The position numbers were made by a program, and so were the translations under genes. The notes beneath the pieces were generated by a model, which saw only the letters and a list, made by a program, of their open reading frames with translations, was not told where the DNA came from and did not search any database. From assembly GCF_009600315.1 (NCBI RefSeq), contig NZ_WIWC01000005.1:1-64000 (forward strand): DNA of 64,000 bases, read 5' to 3'. This stretch comes from Pseudomonas helleri (GTDB taxonomy: Bacteria > Pseudomonadota > Gammaproteobacteria > Pseudomonadales > Pseudomonadaceae). Shown here in pieces: positions 11,347 through 19,691 of this stretch (within the stretch, counting starts at the first letter, position 1; every line of letters begins with the position of its first letter).

Positions 11347-12015
11347 TTATTTTTTCAATTTCAAATAGGACTGATGCAGGTCAGACGCCCAGCCATCAAT
11401 CACCGTTTTGAAGTTATCGGCTTTCAGCTCTTGGGTGTTGTTATCCAGCGATTTGCCCGTGCCTTTGCGCACCACCTGCGCGACCACATCCTGACTTTGG
11501 CCATCGATAAACACCGCCTCGGTCGACAACTGCGTTTCCTGATCGCGAATACCGGACGCGGTGCTCACCGCCGCCACCACCAGCGCCACCGGAATGTACT
11601 CATAAGGGGCCAGACTTTCGGTCTCGCTGCTGACCGCGGTAATGGCGGGCCGCACAATAATCACACCCGGCCCCGGAGCGCTGGCCAATGGCAGTGATTT
11701 GCCCAACTCACGCTTCAAGGCTTGATCGTAATAGGCGGTAATGCCGTTCAGGGTTTTTTGGGAAATTTTGCCAGTGGGCTTGGGCGCCGGGTAAAACTGG
11801 CTCGGTTCGATATACACGCTGGTGTATTTATTCACATCAAGTTTGGGATCGACCCAGCGCATAACCTCGGCCCCCGAAGGCGATTTGGCCTCGTGGAGGC
11901 GACTGTAATCCTTCAAAAAACCAGAGTATTCATTCGGCTGCACCGTCTGACTGGAACAACCGACCACCCCCAGCGAGGCAAGGCATACCGCCCCAAACAT
12001 TAGCCCAAGCTTCAT
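11347..12015 (-). CDS. DUF3313-type lipoprotein
   Basis: This 222-residue lipoprotein has an N-terminal hydrophobic stretch ending in the lipobox VVGC (Cys20). The region from about residue 30 (EYSGFLKDYSRLHE) to 170 matches the DUF3313 family of envelope lipoproteins, whose function is unknown. The start at 12015 is preceded by CAGGAGTTACAGC. It is monocistronic and divergent from tal. Confidence 0.8.
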   Translation of the reverse strand: MKLGLMFGAVCLASLGVVGCSSQTVQPNEYSGFLKDYSRLHEAKSPSGAEVMRWVDPKLDVNKYTSVYIEPSQFYPAPKPTGKISQKTLNGITAYYDQALKRELGKSLPLASAPGPGVIIVRPAITAVSSETESLAPYEYIPVALVVAAVSTASGIRDQETQLSTEAVFIDGQSQDVVAQVVRKGTGKSLDNNTQELKADNFKTVIDGWASDLHQSYLKLKK

Positions 12016-12236
12016 GCTGTAACTCCTGTAGAGAATGCAACCGCATAGATACGGAAACTTAGGTATAGCTAAACATCGGCAAAACGCCGCAGACAGGTCT
12101 TGAATCACCGAGGAAAAATCGCGTATCAGGTTGCACAATGCAGGCGTTGCGCGGCATTCTGCCAGCCTGCCTTCAACGAACTTTTGATCGAAGACACACT
12201 CCAACAGCCACTTCCTTATTCAAGACAGAGACGCCC

Positions 12237-13160
12237 ATGACTTCCAAGCTGGAACAACTCAAGCAGTTCACCACCGTGGTCGCAGACACCGGCGACCTCG
12301 ATGCGATTACCCGCCTCAAACCCGTTGATGCCACCACCAATCCTTCGCTGCTGCTCAAAGCTGCCGCGTTGCCCGGCTATGCCGATTTGCTGAAAAACGC
12401 CATCGAGCACGGCAAGGGCGATGTTGGCCTGGCCAGCGACCTGTTCGCGGTGTCGGTGGGTAGCGGTATCTTGAAGGTCATTCCAGGGCGAATTTCGACT
12501 GAAGTCGATGCCCGCCTGTCGTTTGACGAAGCGGCTCTGCTGCAAAAAGCCAACCAGTTGATCGAGTTGTACGACAAAGCTGGCGTTGGCCGTGACCGCG
12601 TGCTGATCAAGCTCGCCTCGACTTGGGAAGGGATCCGTGCGGCCGAGAAGCTGGAAAAAGCCGGCATCCAAACCAATCTGACGTTGCTGTTTTCGTTTGC
12701 TCAGGCCGCTGCCTGTGCTGACGCTGGCGTGTTCTTGATCTCGCCGTTCGTGGGCCGGATCTACGACTGGTACAAAAAATCCACCGGCATTGATTACACC
12801 GGTTCCGATGATCCGGGTGTGCAGTCGGTCACGCGCATCTACAACTACTACAAAGCCAATGACTACAACACCGTGGTCATGGGTGCGAGCTTTCGCAACA
12901 CCAACCAGATCGAACAACTGGCCGGTTGTGATCGCCTGACCATCAGCCCTGACCTGCTGGAAAAGCTGGCCCAGGAACAAGGCACGCTGGAACGTAAACT
13001 GGCCCCGGGCAATGGCGGCGAACCACGCCTGATCCTTAGCGAAGCGCAGTTCCGTTGGGAATCGAACGAAGACGCCATGGCCACTGAAAAACTGGCCGAA
13101 GGCATCCGCCAGTTCGCCCGTGACCAAGAGAAGCTTGAAGCGTTGCTGGCGGCTAAATAA
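12237..13160 (+). CDS. tal: Transaldolase
   Basis: This 307-residue class I transaldolase of the non-oxidative pentose phosphate pathway interconverts sedoheptulose-7-P plus glyceraldehyde-3-P with erythrose-4-P plus fructose-6-P in the cytoplasm. The Schiff-base lysine is Lys125 in RVLIKLAST, and the N-terminal signature [13 protein letters not shown] is intact. Length fits the TalB subfamily. The start at 12237 is the family start ([10 protein letters not shown]). An inverted REP pair follows immediately after the stop. Confidence 0.95.
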   Translation: MTSKLEQLKQFTTVVADTGDLDAITRLKPVDATTNPSLLLKAAALPGYADLLKNAIEHGKGDVGLASDLFAVSVGSGILKVIPGRISTEVDARLSFDEAALLQKANQLIELYDKAGVGRDRVLIKLASTWEGIRAAEKLEKAGIQTNLTLLFSFAQAAACADAGVFLISPFVGRIYDWYKKSTGIDYTGSDDPGVQSVTRIYNYYKANDYNTVVMGASFRNTNQIEQLAGCDRLTISPDLLEKLAQEQGTLERKLAPGNGGEPRLILSEAQFRWESNEDAMATEKLAEGIRQFARDQEKLEALLAAK

Positions 13161-13164
13161 TCCA

Positions 13165-13233
13165 TCGCAGCCTGCGGCAGCGACTACAAATCAGCGCGAT
13201 TTTGTAGTCGCTGCCGAGGCACGAAGGCTGCGA
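13165..13233. repeat. Inverted REP pair (REPIN)
   Basis: TCGCAGCCTGCGGCAGCGAC... (13165-13188) and its inverted copy TGTAGTCGCTGCCG... (13203-13233) flank a 14-bp centre. The right copy carries a 7-nt insertion (AGGCACG) relative to the left. It sits between the convergent tal and rfaD genes. Confidence 0.85.
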
Positions 13234-13236
13234 GTT

Positions 13237-14226
13237 TCAGCGATTCAATAACGCATCACAATACCGCTCCACCCCCTCCTCCAACGTCAACATCAGCTCG
13301 TTGTAACCCGCCTCACGCAAGCGGGTCAGGTCGGCGCAGGTGTAGACCTGATACTTGCTTTTAAGGGCTTCGGGAAACTCGATATATTGCAGAACACCCT
13401 CCAGCAGCGCGGTTTCCAGGGTGAGCGCAGGTCTGTCTTCAGCCACTCGCACACTGTTGATCGTCGCCAACGCCAGCGCATTGAATGAGCGCGCCAACCC
13501 CGTCCCCAGATTGAAAATCCCGCTGGTCTGCGGGTTGTCCAGCCAGTGCAGATTGACCTTGACCACATCCTCAACTGACACAAAGTCCCGCAGATGCCCG
13601 CCCGCCGGGTAACCGCCATAGTCCCCGAACAACTCAACATAACCGCGCTCGCGGTACTGGTTGAAACAGTGCCAGACCATCGAGGCCATGCGCCCTTTGT
13701 GCTGCTCGCGTGGGCCGTACACGTTGAAATAACGCAACCCGACTATCTGGCTGCTGGCCGTGGGCAGTACCTGACGCACCCGTTGATCAAACAGAAACTT
13801 GGAATAGGCGTACACGTTCAGTGGTCGCTCACATTCGCGACTTTCGCGAAAATCAGGACCGGCCCCATAAACGGCCGCCGAGGAGGCATACAGCAGCGGT
13901 ATGGCTTGTGCCTGACAGGCCTGCAACAGGTCGCAGCTGTAGCGGTAGTTGTTGTCCATCATGAGCCGCCCGTCACGCTCGACGGTGCTTGAGCAGGCGC
14001 CCTGATGCAGCACGGCACGCACACCCGACCATTGGCGGGCAGCAAAACGGGGCAGGAAGTCGCGTTTGTCGAGGTAATCGGCAATATCACAATCGGCCAG
14101 ATTGCGGCACTTGTCACCGTCAGTCAGATCGTCCACGGCAATGATGTCGCGCTCGCCGCGCAGGTTCAGTGCCTTCACCAAATTGCTGCCGATAAACCCC
14201 GCAGCGCCAGTCACGATGATGCTCAT
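13237..14226 (-). CDS. rfaD: ADP-L-glycero-D-manno-heptose 6-epimerase
   Basis: This 329-residue short-chain dehydrogenase/reductase is also called HldD. It epimerises ADP-D,D-heptose to ADP-L,D-heptose for the LPS inner core. The Rossmann motif GAAGFIGSN (7-15) binds [12 protein letters not shown] carries the catalytic Ser region, and YAYSKFL supplies the YxxxK pair. Length is normal for the family. It is not clustered with other LPS genes here. The REP pair lies directly at its 3' end. Confidence 0.93.
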   Translation of the reverse strand: MSIIVTGAAGFIGSNLVKALNLRGERDIIAVDDLTDGDKCRNLADCDIADYLDKRDFLPRFAARQWSGVRAVLHQGACSSTVERDGRLMMDNNYRYSCDLLQACQAQAIPLLYASSAAVYGAGPDFRESRECERPLNVYAYSKFLFDQRVRQVLPTASSQIVGLRYFNVYGPREQHKGRMASMVWHCFNQYRERGYVELFGDYGGYPAGGHLRDFVSVEDVVKVNLHWLDNPQTSGIFNLGTGLARSFNALALATINSVRVAEDRPALTLETALLEGVLQYIEFPEALKSKYQVYTCADLTRLREAGYNELMLTLEEGVERYCDALLNR

Positions 14227-14302
14227 GCCTAATCACCCCTGTAAAAGAAGTGACCTTAGACTACGCGGCGCACAGACGTGAGGATTGACGCGAATCAACA
14301 CA

Positions 14303-14334
14303 GGGTGTCGCCGCCTGGAACAGCAGCGACACCC
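14303..14334 (-). terminator. Hairpin downstream of the serine-type transporter
   Basis: A 9-bp stem, GGGTGTCGC (14303-14311) with GCGACACCC (14326-14334), lies just after the stop of the minus-strand transporter gene. There is no U-run, so this is a weak or Rho-assisted terminator at best. Confidence 0.4.
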
Positions 14335-14340
14335 CACCGA

Positions 14341-15618
14341 TCAAGGGATCAGCGAGTACACCAGCGACGAAATCGCGATCAGACCGACCACCGTGACAAA
14401 CACGTTGGACAGCTGACCCGAGTACTGACGCATGGCCGGCACGCGACGGATCGCATACATCGGCATCAGGAACAGAATAGCCGCGATCACCGGGCCGCCC
14501 AGGGTTTCGATCATCCCCAGAATGCTCGGGTTGAGTGTGGCCACCGCCCAGCACACCACCAGCATGAACGCAGCAGTCAACCGGTCGAGGGTCTTGGCCC
14601 CGGGCCGTTTGCCGGTTTTTAGCACCAGACCTTTAAGGCCTTCGCTGGCACCGATGTAGTGCCCCAGAAACGACTTGGCAATAGCCACGAACGCAATCAA
14701 CGGCGCGGCAAAGGCAATGGTCGGGTTGCTGAAGTGGTTGGCCAGATACGACAGGATCGACAGGTTCTGCGCCTTGGCCTCAGCCAATTGCGCAGGCGAC
14801 AAGGTCAGTACGCAACTGAACACGAAGAACAGCACCATGACGACCATCAGCAGGTGCGCGCGGGACAGGATCTGTGAGCTGCGCTGATCGGCGTTCTGGC
14901 CATAACGGCGCTTTTGATCGACGGCGAAGGCTGAAATGATCGGCGAGTGGTTGAAGGAGAACACCATCACCGGAATCGCCAGCCATAAGGTGTGCAACAG
15001 GGCCGACGGCGCTGGCAGGGTGCTGGCAGTGGTCAGAATGCCGCCGTTCCAGTGCGGGATCAAAAACACCGCCAAAAACAGCAGCGCGACGATAAACGGG
15101 TAGACCATCATGCTCATGGCTTTGACGATCACCTGCTCACCGCAGCGCACCACGGCCAGCAAACCGAGGATCAACACCAGTGACAGAATCGCCCGGGGCG
15201 GTGGCGTGACATGCAACTGGTTGAGCATGAAGCTGCCCACCGTGTTAGTCAGCGCCACGCTGTAAATCAGCAGGATCGGGAAAATAGCCAGGAAGTACAG
15301 GAGGGTGATCAGCGCACCGGCCGTCAATCCAAAATGCTCTTCAACCACATCCGTGATGTCAGAGCCTTCACGACCCGATAAAACGAAACGGGTTAAGCCA
15401 CGGTGCGCGTAAAAAGTCATGGGGAACGCCAGCAGCGCCAGCACCAGCAACGGCCAAAAGCCGCCTATGCCTGCATTGATGGGCAAAAACAGCGTACCTG
15501 CGCCAATGGCCGTACCAAACAGGCCCAGCATCCAGGTGGTGTCATGACGGTTCCAGCGACTGAGGGTCGCTGGGGTCTCGTCGAAGCGTTCATCAACGCT
15601 ATTAGCCTGGTCATTCAT
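14341..15618 (-). CDS. HAAAP-family serine/threonine-type amino acid permease
   Basis: This 425-residue inner-membrane transporter has about eleven hydrophobic segments. The first carries the motif GTAIGAGTLFLPINAG typical of the hydroxy/aromatic amino acid permease (HAAAP) family. Overall it looks like SdaC/TdcC-type serine or threonine:H+ symporters; the exact substrate is not readable. No serine deaminase gene is next to it. The soluble N-terminus (about 25 residues) is hydrophilic, and the start at 15618 is followed by a plausible cytoplasmic tail. Confidence 0.82.
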   Translation of the reverse strand: MNDQANSVDERFDETPATLSRWNRHDTTWMLGLFGTAIGAGTLFLPINAGIGGFWPLLVLALLAFPMTFYAHRGLTRFVLSGREGSDITDVVEEHFGLTAGALITLLYFLAIFPILLIYSVALTNTVGSFMLNQLHVTPPPRAILSLVLILGLLAVVRCGEQVIVKAMSMMVYPFIVALLFLAVFLIPHWNGGILTTASTLPAPSALLHTLWLAIPVMVFSFNHSPIISAFAVDQKRRYGQNADQRSSQILSRAHLLMVVMVLFFVFSCVLTLSPAQLAEAKAQNLSILSYLANHFSNPTIAFAAPLIAFVAIAKSFLGHYIGASEGLKGLVLKTGKRPGAKTLDRLTAAFMLVVCWAVATLNPSILGMIETLGGPVIAAILFLMPMYAIRRVPAMRQYSGQLSNVFVTVVGLIAISSLVYSLIP

Positions 15619-15846
15619 CCGGTCGAATCTCCGCTAGCCGGTCGTTACCACGCGGCCGGGGCGAACGGAAAACACCTTACAGACCACGCCCCGGCCATAA
15701 GAGGGGCGCGATTGTCCGGGATTAGACATAAGAAGCAAAGGGTTAGCTGAGGAATGGCGAAAATGATGTGGTACAACAAAGCAATACTTGGACACCTGTT
15801 GATACACTCTAATAGCCCATTTTTAGCTGAAAAGGCCCCGCCTGTG

Positions 15847-16380
15847 ATGCCCTTCCCGCTTCGATTCACCGCGCTTTTAGGCGTGTTGTTGTGTACAGCC
15901 TTGCCTGCGGCCCATGCCGGCGAACTGATGATCACCTGGCCCGCAGATTGGGAGGTTCAGGCCCTGCCGCCTGCGGCTGACAGCCATAACCTGCGTCAGC
16001 GAGCGGTCAAGAATGACGCCAATGGCGATCCGCTAATGGTCATGGAACTGACCCAAACGACGCTGGCGCCCGAGCATCAGGTGAATATGGACGCGGTGTT
16101 GCTGCAAATGCGCAAGACCCTGCAAAAAAACTTCGCCAACGGCGGCTATCAAAGTGCCTGCAACAAGATTCATGACAGCACCCTGGGTGGCCTCAAAGCT
16201 CTGCAAACCACCTGCAAAATCACTCAAAACGGCAACCACGTGATTACCCAGACCCTGGTGGCCGCCACCCAGGGCAGCAGCGCATATGCGCTCTCCTACG
16301 CAGGACCTGCCGAGGGTTACAAGGCCAACGAAGCAGAGGTCAATGGCATCCGTGCCAGCTTGCAGCTAAGTCAACCCTAG
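15847..16380 (+). CDS. Secreted DUF4946-like protein
   Basis: This 177-residue exported protein has a clear signal peptide (MPFPLRF... ending AAHAGE, residues 1-24). The mature part (ITWPADWEVQ onward) matches the small Pseudomonas DUF4946 family by overall pattern; its function is unknown. Two cysteines (in QSACNK and QTTCKI) could form a disulfide. The start at 15847 is preferred over an upstream ATG because it begins the signal peptide. Confidence 0.7.
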   Translation: MPFPLRFTALLGVLLCTALPAAHAGELMITWPADWEVQALPPAADSHNLRQRAVKNDANGDPLMVMELTQTTLAPEHQVNMDAVLLQMRKTLQKNFANGGYQSACNKIHDSTLGGLKALQTTCKITQNGNHVITQTLVAATQGSSAYALSYAGPAEGYKANEAEVNGIRASLQLSQP

Positions 16381-16401
16381 CGGCGCACACGACGTGCGCC
16401 G
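16381..16401. terminator. Hairpin between convergent genes
   Basis: A perfect 8-bp stem (CGGCGCAC / GTGCGCCG) with a 5-nt loop starts right after a TAG stop and lies 9 bp from the opposing ridA-like stop. There is no T-run on either side, so termination by it is uncertain. Confidence 0.4.
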
Positions 16402-16410
16402 GGTCAGTCC

Positions 16411-16791
16411 TCAAGCCTTGGCAGCCATGGCGGTGACTTCAACACGCATGCCTTCGACCGCCAGTGCGGCCACGCCTACGGCCGCACGAACGGGCCAGGG
16501 CTTGGCAAAGAAACGCTTGTAAACCTCGTTGAATGCGGCGCGGTCAGCCATGTCAGTGAGGTAGATGGTCAGGTGCATTACCCGGTCCATCGAGCTGCCC
16601 GCCCGCTCCAGCGCTACTTTAAGCGCCTGCAAGGTGCATTCACTTTGTTCGGTAATGCCCCCCAACTCCAGACTGCCATCGGCACGGGTCGGAATCTGGG
16701 TGGACATCAGCACACCGGCAAAACCGGCTACGTCGGATGAAATCGAATCTGCATCAGGATCAGGAGTAAAGGTGATGTCGTGGTTAGCCAT
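16411..16791 (-). CDS. RidA/YjgF family protein
   Basis: This 126-residue protein of the RidA (Rid/YER057c/UK114) superfamily belongs to a group of trimeric cytoplasmic enamine/imine deaminases. The C-terminal pattern PWPVRAAVGVAALAVEGMRVEV contains the Arg (VRAAVG) and Glu (VEGMRVEV) positions used for substrate binding in active RidA proteins. The start at 16791 (MANHDITF) agrees with family N-termini; the upstream extension is unsupported. It stands alone, so its specific substrate is unknown. Confidence 0.85.
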   Translation of the reverse strand: MANHDITFTPDPDADSISSDVAGFAGVLMSTQIPTRADGSLELGGITEQSECTLQALKVALERAGSSMDRVMHLTIYLTDMADRAAFNEVYKRFFAKPWPVRAAVGVAALAVEGMRVEVTAMAAKA

Positions 16792-16981
16792 GCCGTTAGC
16801 CTTGGAATCAGGGAAAAGAAGACCGCAGTATAACGGCCTGAGTCGCTGCCAGCTCGAACCTGTAGCCCGCTCACTTTGTGATATCGGGCGTAAGCCTGCG
16901 TGTGCCCACAACACCGTCGCGGTATCCGTTAGCCAGCCCTGAGATTAACCGTTAGGCTTAGCCCTTCTCCTACACGACCCC

Positions 16982-18181
16982 ATGCCCATGATCGACTCAA
17001 AATTTTCTGCCGACATTGAAGCTATTCGCAGCATCGATGCCGTGCCGGTCATTCTAGGTATGGTCAAACACCTGACCGGAATGCGCTTTGCTGCGGTGGC
17101 GCGGGTGACTGAACATAACTGGGTAGCATGCGCGGTCGACGACTCAATCAATTTCGGTTTAACCCAGGGTGGTGAACTGGTGCTTGAGTCGACCATTTGC
17201 CATGAAATTCGCCAACACCACATGCCGGTCATTTTTGCCAATGCCAGCCATCACCCTCTCTATTCTCAACACCACACACCCAAGACCTACGGGCTCGAAA
17301 GCTACATTTCTATTCCCATCATCAAGGCTAATGGGGACTTCTTCGGCACCTTGTGTGCCATCGACGTGCTGCCTGCCACGCTTGATGAACCTGCGATCAT
17401 CAAGACACTCACCCTGTTTGCGCAATTGATTGCGATGAGCCTGGACACTCAGAATCATTTGAATAGAACCCAAGCAGCTCTGGAGGATGCCAATGAAAAT
17501 GGTCGTCTGCGAGAGCAGTTCATTGCTGTACTGGGCCATGACTTGCGGACGCCGCTCAGCGCCATTCAGATGAGCGCTGAACTGCTGAAAACCAAAACGA
17601 CCGATAAACGATCTTTGGGGCTGATTTCAGCCATACACAACAGTTCGATTCGCATGGGCCGTCTTATCGAGAACGTTCTGGACTTCGCACGGGGACGTTT
17701 AGGGGGCGGTATTCCCATCAGGAGTCACTGGGTCGATGACCTGGCAAATACACTTGAATTGACCGTTAGCGAAGTCAGGGCCGCGCACCCCAAAGCCGTC
17801 ATCAACCTGTCAATAGCGTTACCGGCCGGTATTCATTGCGACCCTTTGCGCATCAGCCAGCTACTGTCGAACTTGCTGGGTAATGCGGTCACCCATGGCG
17901 CTCATTCGAGCCCCGTCGACGTCTACGCCTTTATGGAAAAAGACCAGGTCGTTTTGTCCGTGACAAACCAGGGCGCTCCCATACCTGGCTCCTTGCTACC
18001 CCTGCTGTTTCATCCCTTTACCCGATCAGAGGCAGGACAACGCGGCGAAGGACTGGGGTTGGGGCTTTATATTGCCTCGCAGATAGTGACTGCCCATAAC
18101 GGCACGTTGACGGTGACTTCAACTGAAGCCACCGGCACCCGTTTTGTAGCCCGGTTTCAGGCTGGATTACGCCGGGTTTAA
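16982..18181 (+). CDS. GAF-domain sensor histidine kinase (orphan)
   Basis: This 399-residue soluble kinase has an N-terminal GAF sensor (about 20-155), a HisKA dimerisation domain with phospho-acceptor His186 in LGHDLRTPLS, and a HATPase_c domain with the N-box LLSNLLGNAVTHG and G-box GEGLGLGLYIAS. It has no transmembrane helix, so it senses a cytoplasmic signal. No response regulator gene adjoins it, making it an orphan kinase. The start could also be Met3 (16988). Related GAF kinases include light and redox sensors, but this GAF lacks a bilin-type Cys context that I could identify. Confidence 0.88.
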   Translation: MPMIDSKFSADIEAIRSIDAVPVILGMVKHLTGMRFAAVARVTEHNWVACAVDDSINFGLTQGGELVLESTICHEIRQHHMPVIFANASHHPLYSQHHTPKTYGLESYISIPIIKANGDFFGTLCAIDVLPATLDEPAIIKTLTLFAQLIAMSLDTQNHLNRTQAALEDANENGRLREQFIAVLGHDLRTPLSAIQMSAELLKTKTTDKRSLGLISAIHNSSIRMGRLIENVLDFARGRLGGGIPIRSHWVDDLANTLELTVSEVRAAHPKAVINLSIALPAGIHCDPLRISQLLSNLLGNAVTHGAHSSPVDVYAFMEKDQVVLSVTNQGAPIPGSLLPLLFHPFTRSEAGQRGEGLGLGLYIASQIVTAHNGTLTVTSTEATGTRFVARFQAGLRRV

Positions 18182-18253
18182 ACGACGAGCAACCACACTT
18201 CAGTAGCGCACCATTTCGCGTGGCCTACCGGAGCCACGCGGACGCCAAATGAA

Positions 18254-18451
18254 TTACTTATCAGGATGTTCGCTGGTGACCGAGTCAGCGGCTTCCACAT
18301 CTGACATGTCTTCTTCAAGACGCGCATCGTCTTTGGGCGTCACTGGGGTTGCAGGGTCTTTGATTTTTGGGCCAACACCCGTCTCGTTATCTGTGACCCC
18401 GGCACGAACTTTCTGCGACACATTGCCTGGTGCATTTTCGTCAATATCCAT
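18254..18451 (-). CDS. Small acidic hypothetical protein
   Basis: This 65-residue hydrophilic protein (MDIDENAPGNV..., rich in Asp, Glu, Pro and Thr, with no membrane segment) is probably disordered. A GGAGAG ribosome site lies 7 bp before the ATG at 18451. Short acidic proteins of this kind are common in Pseudomonas genomes; no function is known to me. It follows the AraC regulator gene at 43 bp on the same strand. Confidence 0.55.
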   Translation of the reverse strand: MDIDENAPGNVSQKVRAGVTDNETGVGPKIKDPATPVTPKDDARLEEDMSDVEAADSVTSEHPDK

Positions 18452-18494
18452 GATGGCTCTCCGTTTTGAAGCACGGGATGCCCTATGCCACGCA

Positions 18495-19394
18495 TTAACT
18501 TCGTTCAAGGTATCGCAAAGCCGACGGCAACTCGTTAAACAGTTTCTGATACTCCAACGTAAAATAACTCGAATGACTAAACCCCCAACGCTCTGCAATA
18601 TCGGCAATGCTTGCATGGGGATCTTCTTTCAATGCGCGGCGCGCACCGTTCAAGCGAACCGAACGCATATACTGAATAGGTGTAACAGCCGCCACGGATT
18701 GAAAACTGTACTGAAGTGTGCGTCGCGATACTTTCAAACGTCGACAAAACTCAAGTACGTTTGTTGAAGCTGCAGGTTCTTCTATTAACCACTGATGACA
18801 ACGTTCAACCATATAACCGCGGGTACTAGGCCGCGGGATTTCCTGAGGTACATGAATCACTCGCTCCAACCACTCGACGACCATGACCGTCAGCGACTGC
18901 AAAGTCTCCCTTGTCGGTGATCCCTCCAGTAAAGACTTGAACATCACTATGCCAGACTCTAAACGGTGTGCTCGCAGGCACACTCGCTTGGGCCGATTTA
19001 GTTGCATTAATGCATGGAGTACCGCTTCGTCCAACAGCCCGCGTAACGTTGTATAGGGAATCGACATGCAAAGAACATCCATGCCCGCCGGAGTAAAAAC
19101 TCGATATTCGTCGTTCGGCAGCAGCACCGTGGCGTACTTTTCGGCCATCACCCCTTGGTCATCCACTGCTGGCCAAGCAAGCGGGAATAAGAGGTTAACC
19201 GCATTCTGCGGGAGGCGGATGTGCTGGATAACCTGCTGGTTGAGACGCTCACGAAACAGCTGAACTTCACCCGCCTGGACCACATCCAGCCGTCCTTCGA
19301 GGCTGCCGCAACTGAGCTGGTCATAACGCTGACGCCAGCCTGGCAGTGCGTTGGCATGCTCGATAATATCGGTTGTACGAAGGGACTGGCGCAC
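18495..19394 (-). CDS. AraC-family transcriptional regulator, divergent from amine oxidase
   Basis: This 299-residue regulator has a variable N-terminal sensing half and a C-terminal AraC DNA-binding domain (about 200-295). Both helix-turn-helix motifs are visible: FCRRLKVSRRTLQYSFQ, and IADIAERWGFSHSSYFTLEY with the family signature. The linker and HTH resemble EutR/FeaR-type regulators. Position divergent from tynA, with a 297-bp shared intergenic region containing repeated GCAC-CTTAA elements, suggests it controls the amine oxidase. FeaR does this in E. coli, but that role here is inference. Confidence 0.85.
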   Translation of the reverse strand: MRQSLRTTDIIEHANALPGWRQRYDQLSCGSLEGRLDVVQAGEVQLFRERLNQQVIQHIRLPQNAVNLLFPLAWPAVDDQGVMAEKYATVLLPNDEYRVFTPAGMDVLCMSIPYTTLRGLLDEAVLHALMQLNRPKRVCLRAHRLESGIVMFKSLLEGSPTRETLQSLTVMVVEWLERVIHVPQEIPRPSTRGYMVERCHQWLIEEPAASTNVLEFCRRLKVSRRTLQYSFQSVAAVTPIQYMRSVRLNGARRALKEDPHASIADIAERWGFSHSSYFTLEYQKLFNELPSALRYLERS

Positions 19395-19513
19395 ACTGAA
19401 CCTCTACGGGCAGAACTCTGCAACGGGTAAATGTTACAAATTATTAGCAAGCGTTATGCCAATAGCCCTCCCCCCTTCACTACGTGCTACACCCCCCTGA
19501 AGATTCATTTCAA

Positions 19514-19549
19514 GCACCAACTTAAAGCATCCTTGCATTAAGTTAGTGC
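19514..19549. promoter_or_regulatory. Inverted repeat, candidate operator for tynA/AraC intergenic region
   Basis: GCACCAACTTAAAGC (19514-19528) and GCATTAAGTTAGTGC (19535-19549) match as inverted repeats at 13 of 15 positions with a 6-bp gap. Related GCAC(N0-3)CTTAA elements occur at 19548 and 19626. They lie between the divergent regulator and amine oxidase genes. The role is inferred from position and symmetry. Confidence 0.45.
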
Positions 19550-19691
19550 ACTTCTTAAGCACCAGTAACATTAAAAGCCTCCGGCATGATGAATTGCCAA
19601 TTTGTGTTAAATGCCGCCAACAACTGCACCTTAAAGTGATTGTGCCTGCTCGCTTACGATTACGTTGCCGGGAACTTTAAGGACTCCACTT

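Noticed and set aside
12216..13127. Long minus-strand frame across the transaldolase gene
   Set aside because: It is the mirror of tal, whose catalytic Lys and motifs are intact on the plus strand.
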